Source: an uncultured Rhodoluna sp. (GTDB taxonomy: Bacteria; Actinomycetota; Actinomycetes; Actinomycetales; Microbacteriaceae). Taken from it: 13,120 bases of DNA. This document shows positions 1 through 8,800 of this stretch, piece after piece. The DNA lies in NCBI GenBank assembly GCA_937898095.1, contig CALDKR010000142.1, forward strand, positions 1 to 13,120, read 5' to 3'. Position numbers and translations under genes: made by a program. Within the stretch, counting starts at the first letter, position 1; the number at the start of each line of letters is the position of its first letter. Below the pieces are notes generated by a model. It saw only the letters and a program-made list of their open reading frames with translations. It was not told the origin of the DNA and ran no database searches.

Positions 1-328
1 CGCTTGGGGCGGGCACGCCGGCATACTGCGGCCAAAAATACTCAAGCTGCGACAGTGCAGCTGCGTGAAATGTCTTGACCGATACGCCTGGAATGCCCAG
101 CGCCCGAAGGCGCGCGCGAAGCTCTCCGGCAGCTCGATTGGTATAAGTCAAGGCCATCACGCGATTTGCGGCGTAGTAGCCCTTTGCAATTCCATAGGCA
201 ATTCGATGCGTGATGGTTCGAGTTTTGCCGGTGCCGGCTCCGGCCAAAATGCAAACTGGGCCGACTAGTGAGCTAGCGGCCTCACGTTGTTCCGGGTCTA
301 GGTTTTCGAGCAGGTCATCAGGGTTCAT
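1..328 (-). CDS. uvrD2: UvrD2-type superfamily 1A DNA helicase, N-terminal part (cut by window edge)
   Basis: UvrD2 is a 3'-to-5' DNA helicase of actinobacterial DNA repair. Only the first 109 codons are present; the gene runs off at base 1. Translation begins at the ATG at 328-326 and shows the Q-motif region (LDPEQREAA, about residues 10-18), Walker A AGAGTGKT (29-36) and motif Ia (LTYTNRAAGELRARL, 60-74). It continues into the VKTFHAAALSQLEYFWPQ stretch, which I recognise as typical of UvrD2 rather than PcrA/UvrD1. The start ATG overlaps the nudC stop as ATGA, so the two are probably co-transcribed and translationally coupled. In mycobacteria uvrD2 also lies directly next to nudC. The C-terminal domains (tetracysteine, HRDC) lie outside the window and cannot be checked. 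Confidence 0.9.
   Translation of the reverse strand, partial: MNPDDLLENLDPEQREAASSLVGPVCILAGAGTGKTRTITHRIAYGIAKGYYAANRVMALTYTNRAAGELRARLRALGIPGVSVKTFHAAALSQLEYFWPQYAGVPAPS
325..328 (-). other. ATGA stop/start overlap of nudC and uvrD2
   Basis: On the minus strand the bases read ATGA: the uvrD2 start ATG (328-326) overlaps the nudC stop TGA (327-325). This arrangement usually means one transcript with translational coupling. Confidence 0.9.
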
Positions 329-1266
329 TCGATCGGTCCGCCATACCAGTGCTCGATGATTGCGCGTGAGATTGAAAGTCGATCAGGCAAAAGAATTGAG
401 TTCGCCTCAGATTTGATCTCATCGCGGCTGAACCAACGCAACCTAGTGATTTCGTCTCCGTCTGGCGTTGCATCGAGGTGTTCAAAATCAGGATGCACGC
501 GGGCAGTGAATCCCACCATTAGTGAATAAGGAAAAGGCCAAGATTGACTGCCGAGGTAGTCAGGTTCAGCGATTCGGACTCCCGCTTCTTCAAAAATCTC
601 ACGCACCACGGCAGCGGCTAGCGACTCCCCCGGCTCCACAAATCCGGCCAAAATTGACCAGCGATTTTGCTCCCATGCGCCCTGTGAGCCAAGCAGAATT
701 CGATCGTTTGAATCAATCACGCTGGCGATAATTGCCGGGTCAGTGCGAGGAAAAAGCTCTTGGCCATCTCGCAGACATCGGCGCACCCATCCAGATTTTT
801 CAACTATGGTTTCGCTGCCGCAGCGAGAACAGAAGTTGTGCGCTTTGTGCCAGTTCGCAATCGCTAATGCCAAGGTGAATAAACCGGCATCTTGAGCGCT
901 AAGCCCCGAGCCAGTTTTGCGAAGGTGATGCCAGCGATTGGCATCGGGCTCGACCTCGGCGGCAACGGCATCGCTGAGGTCGGCAAGAAAAACCATTGTG
1001 CCTGCAGGCAAAACATCGCCAAGTTCAGTTGTCTTGCCGAGATAAACCCGCAGCTGCGCATTTGGAATCTCACCCGGAGTCAACAACCGGAGTTCAGGCA
1101 GCGGCCCGGCATCGGTTTCACGCAGCAAAACCTTGCCATCGTTCATGGCCAAAACTCGAGCGTTTGGGTCAAGTGACAGCTGGTCGAAAAGATTGTCGCG
1201 ATTGCGAGTCAGATAGTCGCGATCGATGCTGCTGCGAGCAAGTGGCAAATTCAAAAGCTCAGCCAT
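325..1266 (-). CDS. nudC: NADH/NAD+ pyrophosphatase NudC (Nudix hydrolase; possible NAD-RNA decapping enzyme)
   Basis: A 313-residue protein with the NudC architecture. NudC enzymes hydrolyse NAD(H) to NMN(H) and AMP, and known family members also remove NAD caps from RNA. An N-terminal domain (1-140) is followed by a zinc-ribbon remnant (C146, C149, C164), the Nudix box GX5EX7REXXEEXG at 208-229, and the NudC signature just after it as SQSWPFPYS (240-248; the usual form is SQPWPFPxS). The fourth zinc ligand position is Asp167, so the ribbon is incomplete; I recall similar loss in other actinobacterial NudC proteins. The ATG start has an AGG six bases upstream. The stop overlaps the uvrD2 start by four bases. 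A 119-bp gap separates it from the divergent gene at 1386. Confidence 0.92.
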   Translation of the reverse strand: MAELLNLPLARSSIDRDYLTRNRDNLFDQLSLDPNARVLAMNDGKVLLRETDAGPLPELRLLTPGEIPNAQLRVYLGKTTELGDVLPAGTMVFLADLSDAVAAEVEPDANRWHHLRKTGSGLSAQDAGLFTLALAIANWHKAHNFCSRCGSETIVEKSGWVRRCLRDGQELFPRTDPAIIASVIDSNDRILLGSQGAWEQNRWSILAGFVEPGESLAAAVVREIFEEAGVRIAEPDYLGSQSWPFPYSLMVGFTARVHPDFEHLDATPDGDEITRLRWFSRDEIKSEANSILLPDRLSISRAIIEHWYGGPIE

Positions 1267-1372
1267 GTGAAACCTGATTTCTAATCGCTATGTGAACGCC
1301 TGCTGGGTTGCAAATATTCGTTTGAGTTGCCATTTTTGCGTGGCGATGCCGAGCTCAAAGGCTGTTTTTGTC

Positions 1373-1378
1373 TAACCT
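1373..1378 (+). promoter_or_regulatory. Candidate -10 element TAACCT for a leaderless transcript
   Basis: TAACCT fits the actinobacterial -10 pattern TANNNT and ends seven bases before the ATG at 1386, so transcription would start at or next to the start codon. No Shine-Dalgarno sequence is visible, and no good -35 hexamer lies at the right distance. The ten-base word GTCTAACCTT (1370-1379) recurs exactly on the minus strand upstream of the gene at 11004-11795. I infer a leaderless mRNA; the sequence alone does not prove it. Confidence 0.45.
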
Positions 1379-1385
1379 TTGAAGC

Positions 1386-2660
1386 ATGGCCAAATCTCCT
1401 CTGATTTTAGCTGCGCTAGCAAAAGACGCGGTTCCTGAACTCAATTTCAACGATGCAAAGAAGCTCAGCAACGCTGTTGCCGGGGCATTTGATTCAGCCA
1501 TTCTCACCACCGTCGACGGCGCGCACTTTGCCGTTAAAATTCCAAATTCAGCAGCGGCCGGCACCGAACAAGAGGTCGAGCTGCAGGCTCTGAAGGCACT
1601 TGAGTCAGTTCGCCAATCGCTGCCGTTCGAACTAACCCGGCTAGTGGGCGAAACGCGTGACGCAAAAGGCGCTCGAGTTTTTGTTTTTGAATTTTTGTAT
1701 GGCAGCCAAATTGACGTCACCAGAATTGCGCCGGAGGGCCACTTGGCCGAATCGATTGGCAAGGCTATTGCGGCCATTCACAACATTCCAACTTCGGTTG
1801 TTGAAGATGCGCACCTGCCGTCATTTGACGCCGCAGGCTTAGTGCGAGCCCGCATCGCCGAACTAGACCGCGCGGCTGCGACTGGCAAAATTCCGACCGT
1901 GCTGCTTCAGCGCTGGCAAGACGCACTTGAAGACGCAGACTTGTTTCGCTACCTGCCAACTGTGGTTCATGGCGCGCTTAGCGGCGAGACCGTGCTCGAG
2001 CAAGACTCAGAGGTCAGCGGCGTTTTGGCTTGGAGCGGCCTAAAAATTAGCGACCCGGCCGAAGATTTTGCCTGGATTTTTGGGGCCAACGCAATTGAGC
2101 TCAATGACGCGGTGATGTTGGCTTATTCAATCGAGCGACGACTCAGCGACCAAACTATTCGCCAACGCGCAACCCTCTATAGCGAACTAGAAATGGCTCG
2201 CTGGATGCTGCATGGCGTTACCAAGGCCGACGGCGAAATTATCGAAGATGCGTCTCAAATGCTTGAGCAACTGGCCGCTGAAGTTGCCGAAGGCATCGCT
2301 CGCCCGCTTGTTTCATCAACGGCTGCCGCGATGGCATTGAACAGCATGATCGAAGAAGAAGCTTTCATTCCGGCAGCGGTCGAGCGAATTCTCGAGGGCG
2401 AGCCAAACAGTGCAGAATTCGACGCTGCTCCAGATGAGACAGCTCAAAAAGAGCAATTCAACGATGTGGCGATGGCTAAAACCCAAGCCATCGAGATTAT
2501 TGAAGTTGAAGAGACCGTTGAATTGGTCGATGAAATCGATCCCGTGTCAGCAGCGGACGCTGATGCTGACACCGCCGCGATCGAGACTGTTGCTGATGCT
2601 GACAACACCAAAACTCGTGTAATCGAGCTTCCTGAAAAATCAGAGAACGAGCTTTTCTAG
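1386..2660 (+). CDS. APH-like (phosphotransferase-fold) protein lacking catalytic residues, with acidic C-terminal tail
   Basis: A 424-residue protein with the order of an aminoglycoside/macrolide phosphotransferase-like kinase fold. It has a strand ending AVKIP (K51), a hinge-like VFVFEFLYG (98-106), a catalytic-loop equivalent VVHGALSGETVL (193-204) and the SDPAEDFAW segment (222-230) that matches the structural GDP..DLA motif. The catalytic loop normally reads HGDxxxxN. Here the catalytic Asp is Ala197, the Asn position is Glu201, and the metal-binding Asp of the usual DW pair is Ala215. I therefore read it as a pseudokinase. Residues 338-424 form a low-complexity tail with about 25 acidic and 5 basic residues. 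The gene stands alone, diverges from nudC, and ends head-on against adnB with shared stop bases. I recall related phosphotransferase-annotated genes at this locus in Microbacteriaceae. Function unknown. Confidence 0.75.
   Translation: MAKSPLILAALAKDAVPELNFNDAKKLSNAVAGAFDSAILTTVDGAHFAVKIPNSAAAGTEQEVELQALKALESVRQSLPFELTRLVGETRDAKGARVFVFEFLYGSQIDVTRIAPEGHLAESIGKAIAAIHNIPTSVVEDAHLPSFDAAGLVRARIAELDRAAATGKIPTVLLQRWQDALEDADLFRYLPTVVHGALSGETVLEQDSEVSGVLAWSGLKISDPAEDFAWIFGANAIELNDAVMLAYSIERRLSDQTIRQRATLYSELEMARWMLHGVTKADGEIIEDASQMLEQLAAEVAEGIARPLVSSTAAAMALNSMIEEEAFIPAAVERILEGEPNSAEFDAAPDETAQKEQFNDVAMAKTQAIEIIEVEETVELVDEIDPVSAADADADTAAIETVADADNTKTRVIELPEKSENELF
2559..2604 (+). repeat. 13-bp direct repeat inside the acidic tail coding region
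   Basis: GCTGATGCTGACA occurs at 2559-2571 and again at 2592-2604, 33 bases (11 codons) apart and in the same frame. It encodes the Ala-Asp-rich stretch of the acidic tail. It suggests the tail grew or varies by small in-frame duplications. Confidence 0.7.
2657..2660. other. Palindromic CTAG shared by two convergent stop codons
   Basis: On the plus strand TAG at 2658-2660 ends the APH-like gene. On the minus strand the TAG at 2659-2657 ends adnB. The two converging genes have no spacer, so any terminator must lie inside coding sequence. Confidence 0.95.
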
Positions 2661-5600
2661 TTTTTATCAGCAAATGAACTTATGGTTTGCTGCCAGAGTT
2701 CAAAGAGCTCTTTTGGCGCTAACAGAGTTGCTGGCTTGAGCTCTTCATTTTCGGCGACAAAATAGAAGCTCGCCGAGATTTCATCAATTGCCCGGCCGCT
2801 AAAGTCTGCATAAGCTGCGCGATAGAGCGCCAATTGAAGGGCTTTTAGGTCTTCATCGCGCTGATCAACTGGGGGCTTTCCAGTTTTCCAGTCAACAATT
2901 TCAACTCCGTTTTCGGTTTCGAAAACAGCATCAAGTTTGCAAATAAATGTGTGCGCCCCGTGAGTTAGCTGAATTTCTTGCTCGACCGCAATTGGAGTTA
3001 GGCCCGCCCATCGTGACTTATTGAAATTCTGCATCAATTCATCAATGGTTGATTCACTAAATTCACTGAAACTTCTGGGGCTCTCGCTCGACTCCACCTC
3101 AAGCGCGTAGTTTTGCTCTAGCCAACTGTGAAACAGCGTGCCGGTTCGAGTTTGGCTGAATGGCTGAAGCGGCATTGGCCTGAGCAAGCGATCGGCTAGC
3201 TGGTCTAGGTCGTTTATGAAATCTTTGAATCTCGATGCTGCGATTCGCACCGGCAATTCGACCTCGCTGAGTCGTTCAACGCTATCTGCCTGCTCTTTGA
3301 GCAACAGATCGATTTGCTCAGAAACTGAGTCGGCCGCAGTCAATTTCGGCTGAACTCCATCGGCAAACTGTGTGTCAACTGATTCAAAAATCTGTCGCGA
3401 TTGTTCTAACAGAGATCGATATTTTGGGCCAATTGGCTCAAGTGGCCACTTTGCGGTTTCTGCTTGAAGCTCAAGTGGGTTTGATTCTCCGGGTTCAATC
3501 TCGACTTTTTGCCCAAGAAATTCGAGCGCAGTATGAAAGAAACTCGAGATTTGCTTCGGTTTTTTTATGCCCGGTTTCCAAAACGATCCACTCAGCTTTA
3601 GATTCTGCTGAGGCCTGGTGACCGCGACATACATTAGGCGCAGCTCTTCGCGCTGTTTGTGCTCACGCGCAAGGGCTTTGAACTGCTCGAGTGAGTCTCG
3701 AAACTCAGGCTGAGTTTGTGCCGAATGGTAGTTCCACTCCGGCAGACTCGCTCGGTCTCCGCGAAGCGGATAGGGCAGCACTCCGGCGTTAGCCCATCCG
3801 GTTGAGGCCCCTCGGTCTGACGGAAAATCGCCTTCACTCAGATTGGCAATTGCCACGTTGTGCCACTCGAGGCCCTTAGCCGCATGGATGGTCAGAATCT
3901 GAACCACGCCCTTTTCGGGTGATACCGCCGGAATCTCGAATCTTTCACGCTGGTCGGCAAAATCAAGCCAGGCTAAAAACGAGCTAAGTGTCGGTCGATG
4001 ATTGCTAGCAGCATAGTTTGAAACGATGTTGGCGAAAGCATTGAGGTTAGACATCGGATGCTTGAGTTTTGGGTTAGCCATTACCTCAACATCGAGCCAC
4101 AGCTCTTGCTCGACAGATCTGACAAACTCAACTAACCCCAAGCCAACCTGGCGTCTCATTTGCCTAAAAAGTGCACCGGCGTTTCTCAATCGATCGAGGC
4201 CAATTTGACTGAATTCGAATCGGTCGAGCTTTGGTTGATCGACCAAACTATCGAGGGCGTCAACAATCGAAGATGAGTCTTCGACCGCCAAACTGGAGCG
4301 AATTTTGTTCTCTAATTCAGCATCGAATGACCTTGCCCGATAGCGAGCGAAATCTGCAAGTTGGGCAAGGTCTTTGGTGCCGACCCGCCAGCGTGGGCCT
4401 GATAAAAGTCGAATAAGCGCAGAGCCAGATTGGGGTGAATTGATGACTTTGAGTGCGCAAACTAAATCGACGATTTCAGGAATCTCAAGCAAGCCGCCTA
4501 GGCCGACAACCTCAACCTCTAGACCGGCATCTTGAAAGACCTGAGCGAATAGCGCCATGTTTGTGCGACTTCTGAGAAGAAGTGCCGAGGTGCTTTCGGT
4601 GGTTGACTTCGATTTAAACCACTCGGCAAGTGCAACGGCTTCTTCTTGTGAATCGGCATGAAATGAGGTTTCAATTTGGCCCACTGGAGCCTCTGCTCGC
4701 GGTGCAAGCTTGATTACCTTTAGGTCGCTTGCAGATTTGCCGAACGATGCCGGCTGAGCTAAAGGCGCAGAAAGGTGATTAGCCAGTTCAAGAACTGCTG
4801 AGGGGTTTCTCCAGCTTGTGCTCAACGAAAACTGCTCAACCAAAGCGGGTTCTGAGCAAAAATCGGTCGCGAAGTCTTCGAGGTTTGAAGAGCTGGCCCC
4901 GCGCCAGCCATAAATTGATTGATTAGGGTCTCCCACGGCACATACGGCGCTGTCGGCAAACAGTCCGCGCAGCAATCTAGCTTGCAAAAATGATGTGTCT
5001 TGATATTCGTCAAGCAGCACTTGTGTGAAACTAGCCCGCTCGCGCTCGCGCACCTGCGGAACCTGTCGAACAGCAAGCTCAGCTAGTGCAACCTGATCTG
5101 CATAATCGACGAATCCGAGTCGCCGCTTCTCGTTATTAAACGCCTCGGCCAGTTTGGCAAGCGTTTGATTCACGCCCAGCTTTGCTGCGATTTCATCGAT
5201 ATAGGCAAATCGTGAAAAGTCACTCGAGCCAGCTTTTTTGGGCAGCTCGTCCATCTTTTCGAGCACATGCCTAACCTCTGAATCAACTTGGTTAGCTGTG
5301 GCGAGATTGTCGCTCATCGACTGAGCCATGCTCAAAATCAGCTCGACCATGGCGTCGGGGGTTTTGTCTAATTCACCGAGTCGCTCATCGATGTCGCCAC
5401 CGTGAGTCAGCAAAACCTCGCGCGCCAGAGCAAAGGCTGCACCTTCGGTTAGCAATGCGGCTTCAGGTTCGTGCCCGATTGCTAGCGCAAAATCGCGAAA
5501 CAAGCCGTTCGCATATGCGTTGTAGGTCGATATCGTTGGCGCTACGAAGTCGTATTCGAGTTCTGTGGGCCAAAGCTCACTGTCACGCAACTTGAGTAGG

Positions 5601-5878
5601 CTTTCGAAAATTCGCTTTGATAGCTCACTGGCGGCTTTGCGAGTAAAGGTGAGGCCAAGAATTTGCTCTGGTCGCGCGAACTCATTGGCAACCAGCCAGA
5701 GCACTCGCACTGACATGAGTTCGGTTTTGCCCGCGCCAGCACCCGCAACCACCAAACTTGGGCTAATTGTGCTGGCTAGCTCAACTGCCCTGGCTTGCTC
5801 TTCGGTAAGGCTAAAAGGTTTGACCACCTGATAAACCTGCTGTGCGCTCCACCTGGCGCCATTTTGGTTATTCGACAT
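2657..5878 (-). CDS. adnB: AdnB subunit of the AdnAB helicase-nuclease (active SF1A motor plus RecB-family nuclease)
   Basis: AdnB is half of the actinobacterial AdnAB machine that unwinds and resects DNA double-strand breaks for recombination. From the chosen ATG at 5878 the protein has 1073 residues. The UvrD-like motor is complete: Walker A AGAGAGKT (45-52), LLDEYQDT (288-295), GDPNQSIYGWRGA (316-328), TIHAAKGLEW (663-672) and RLMYVAVTR (747-755). The C-terminal nuclease has GTLFH (H917), KLDAVFE (D983), VDWKTGK (D996, K998) and Q1015-x3-Y1019, so the PD-(D/E)XK centre looks intact. An in-frame ATG at 5956 would add 26 residues inside adnA. I prefer 5878 because AGGGCGG (5891-5885) sits six bases upstream, the added residues are low-complexity, and the adnA stop lies just inside, giving an 11-bp overlap and likely coupling. 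Confidence 0.93.
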   Translation of the reverse strand: MSNNQNGARWSAQQVYQVVKPFSLTEEQARAVELASTISPSLVVAGAGAGKTELMSVRVLWLVANEFARPEQILGLTFTRKAASELSKRIFESLLKLRDSELWPTELEYDFVAPTISTYNAYANGLFRDFALAIGHEPEAALLTEGAAFALAREVLLTHGGDIDERLGELDKTPDAMVELILSMAQSMSDNLATANQVDSEVRHVLEKMDELPKKAGSSDFSRFAYIDEIAAKLGVNQTLAKLAEAFNNEKRRLGFVDYADQVALAELAVRQVPQVRERERASFTQVLLDEYQDTSFLQARLLRGLFADSAVCAVGDPNQSIYGWRGASSSNLEDFATDFCSEPALVEQFSLSTSWRNPSAVLELANHLSAPLAQPASFGKSASDLKVIKLAPRAEAPVGQIETSFHADSQEEAVALAEWFKSKSTTESTSALLLRSRTNMALFAQVFQDAGLEVEVVGLGGLLEIPEIVDLVCALKVINSPQSGSALIRLLSGPRWRVGTKDLAQLADFARYRARSFDAELENKIRSSLAVEDSSSIVDALDSLVDQPKLDRFEFSQIGLDRLRNAGALFRQMRRQVGLGLVEFVRSVEQELWLDVEVMANPKLKHPMSNLNAFANIVSNYAASNHRPTLSSFLAWLDFADQRERFEIPAVSPEKGVVQILTIHAAKGLEWHNVAIANLSEGDFPSDRGASTGWANAGVLPYPLRGDRASLPEWNYHSAQTQPEFRDSLEQFKALAREHKQREELRLMYVAVTRPQQNLKLSGSFWKPGIKKPKQISSFFHTALEFLGQKVEIEPGESNPLELQAETAKWPLEPIGPKYRSLLEQSRQIFESVDTQFADGVQPKLTAADSVSEQIDLLLKEQADSVERLSEVELPVRIAASRFKDFINDLDQLADRLLRPMPLQPFSQTRTGTLFHSWLEQNYALEVESSESPRSFSEFSESTIDELMQNFNKSRWAGLTPIAVEQEIQLTHGAHTFICKLDAVFETENGVEIVDWKTGKPPVDQRDEDLKALQLALYRAAYADFSGRAIDEISASFYFVAENEELKPATLLAPKELFELWQQTISSFADKN

Positions 5879-8800
5879 AAGAGACCGCCCTAACCAGGTG
5901 AATTTTGCAACTGCCGAATTCATTGTCGTTGTTGCAGTGGCTGTCGATTTGTGCAATCAGCACCTGTTCTGCCATTCCGGCAGTTGCAAGCTCAATTTGG
6001 TCTAAGAATTCGGCTCTCAGCGACGCCTGTCCGATTGGCGGCTGCTCGCGTTGAGTGAGTTTGTCGCGGCCAACTAAAACCAGCTTGGCGCCGCCTGAAT
6101 GCAAAGCCGATCGGCCTGCTTTGGCTAGGTCTGAAATTGCCGTGTTGCCGTCGCTAACCAAGCCAGCTAAGGCATCGCTAATTTGCGAATCTAGGGCACC
6201 TGATTCGAAAGCCAATTGATAAAGGCCCAGTTGACTGTGATGCATTGCCTCTTGGGCGGTGAATTGTTTTTGACCGGTCTTTAGGTCAATCATCAACACA
6301 CGGCCATCGGGCATGAGTTCGATGCGGTCAATTTTCCCTTTTATGTTTGCTTTGCCTTTAGCAAACTCAAATGCAACTTCGCGGCCAATTACTCGGCCGC
6401 CCGCGCCATTGAACTGATGAAGATAATCGACGATGTTCGAGATCATTAGCTTGGCTTTTCGCAGAGCAGCTTTCTCAAGCCAGTCGGCCTCGAAACTCAG
6501 TGTGTGCCACTGAGACTCAACCCCTTGCCACAGCAGTGACTCAACTTTTGCACCGTCACGCTCTGGCCCCTCACTGCCTGGTGCCTCAACCGCAGGATGC
6601 TCGATGGCCAACTTTTCGAGTGCGCTGTGCAGCAGGGTTCCTAGGTTGGCCGAAAACGTGCCCTCGCTCGCTCCGTGGGAGTCTAAGAACCAGTGCAGTG
6701 GGCATTTCATGAAGCTATCGAGCCTCGATGGGCTGATTGAGACCGACTCACCGGAGTCTAGATCCACCAACGGTGCCGTGGTGCTGATTTCTGCGAGGCC
6801 ATACCAGTTGTCGGGGTGAGCACCGGGCGCACCGGCAATGCTAAGGCGCACAAGATTTATGCCCGCGCGCTCGGCTTCTTTGAGATTGCCAGCCCGAACC
6901 GCGGCCGCCAAGCGTTTGCGTTGCTCTGCAGTTATTGACCTGAGGCTAAACCTAGTTTGACTCTCTCGACTCACATCAGGAGCCTGGCCCAGCATTAGGG
7001 TCACGAATTGAGAAATTTGCTTATCTTCAAGTTGAACCGATGAAATCAATAGCTTTTGCGATGCTGCGCCGACAGCTTTATGAAGCATTCGCATTTCATC
7101 TGGAAGCTCGGATCGACTCGCAGATTTGAGCTCATCGACGCGCCCGCTCAAAAGCTCGTCGAGCGGTTTTGCGCCCAGCAACGAAGACCTAGCCTTCAAG
7201 TTTGGCCATGCGGCTTCGATAAGGGTGGGCAATGCAACAACCGAATATCGGCGACCGATCAGCCCGGCTGGAGTGGTCACGGTTATCGAATCAATTAGAT
7301 TCGAACGGCTAGCGAGTGTGTCTTCGACCAGGTCGAGAGACAGCTGCTGCTCAAGAAACACCGCTGGGTCGCCATCTGGATATCGCTCGGCAAAACGATT
7401 TGCGGCAGCAAAAAGCGCGACTATGGAGTCTAAGTTTCGGTTTGCTTGCAAGCTAACGTCTGAGCTGCCACGTGATAGTTCTCGCCATCGTTCGGCCAAC
7501 CCTGAGTTGCTCCAGAGTGCCCAAAGCAGATCTTCGATCGATGCCTTTGACTTAGATTCATCGGCAAAAAGGCTTGCGGCTTGGTGAATTGATTTCAAGA
7601 ATGCAGTTGCCCGCTTGCCCTCAAAAGTCTCAAGTGAGACCGCTGAGCCAACTGCAGAAAACAGTGCAACTAAGAGTTCATCGCTGTTTCGTTGGCCGTC
7701 GGCACTCAACTCTTCACGTCGCAGAGTGCGCCTTAGTCGCCTCAACCCCAGGGCGTCTAAACCGCAGAAAGGCGAGCTCAATAATTCGATAGCCTCGGCG
7801 ACGTTGTTGACACCAGGCCAATTATCGCGACCCTGCCGCAGCGCGAATGAGGCCAAATCAAGCAGCGCTCTTGAGGCAAATTGGTCTTTGAGTGCTGACG
7901 CACTGCCTGCGCTTGAAACGGCAACGCCGTGGTGCGCCAAGTCAGCCGACCACTGCGCCACGCTTTCGCGCGAGCGAACCACGACCGCAATGTCGCGATA
8001 GGCAATGCCCTCTTGAAGGTGCAGCTCGCGAAGGCGTCGGGCTAGCCATGATATTTCGTCTTGGCTTTGCGCAAAAACCTTTGATTCAACCGCATTTAGG
8101 TCGGCTGTGGCCTCTAAGGCCTGGCCGCTTGGGTTAACGCCTTTGCGCTGTCGGCCAGCTTTTGCAACCGCAATGTGTTGCGAGACCCTCGCTAAAACCT
8201 GACCAATGCGTGGCGCTCGCACGGCGTGGGTTGGCAACAGGTCAATCTGTTCTATTTTCGAGTTTTTAGCCTCGGCGACCGACTCGGCCAATTGCCGCAT
8301 GCCGGTTGGGTCGGCTGCTCTAAACGAGAGCGTGACCGAATCTGGGTCGCCGACCAAAATCAAACCTGCGCCGCTGGCAGAAACTAACTGTTGCAAAAAA
8401 CGACTCGCGGCCGGGGTTAGCTCTTGTGCATCGTCAACCAAAATTGATGCAATCGGGGCGACCAGCCCTTGATCTCTAATCAACTTTGCTGCCCTGACCA
8501 AAAGACTCGATGCGTCGAAGCGACCGTCAAATTCAGCTGAAGCGAGTCGGCTCAGATAGGCACTCAAAATCACCGATGCTGCGTGCCACTCAACGCGACC
8601 ATGTTTTTGGGCCAGCTGGTCAAGCTGAGCTGGCGACAGCTGATGCTCAACCGCAACGGCAATAAGGTCGCGCAACTCAGCCCTGAAGCCCTTGAGCGAT
8701 ATCGTCTTTTTGTCAATGTGGGTTGGCCAGACTGATTCGAGATCAGTGGATTCTAAAATTTGGGCCACTATTTGATCTTGTTCGGCGCCGCTGATTAGCT

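Noticed and set aside
42..268. Small open frames on both strands at the left edge
   Set aside because: Both overlap the UvrD2 coding frame, which carries clear helicase motifs.
1355..1777. Minus-strand open frame of 140 codons opposite the start of the APH-like gene
   Set aside because: Ser/Ala-rich shadow of a real gene with no domain; it would also run through the intergenic promoter region.
2632..2670. Imperfect inverted repeat CTGAAAAA / TTTTTATCAG spanning the convergent stop codons
   Set aside because: The stem is A/T-rich with a bulge and a 21-base loop, so it does not make a convincing intrinsic terminator.
5879..5956. Upstream ATG at 5956 as the start of adnB
   Set aside because: It would add 26 Thr/Ala-rich residues inside adnA; the ATG at 5878 has a better ribosome site and a normal short overlap.
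7126..8001. Long open frames on the plus strand (153 and 128 codons) opposite adnA
   Set aside because: They lie wholly inside the well-supported adnA gene, have no recognisable domain or ribosome site, and show the Ser/Arg-rich composition of antisense reading.
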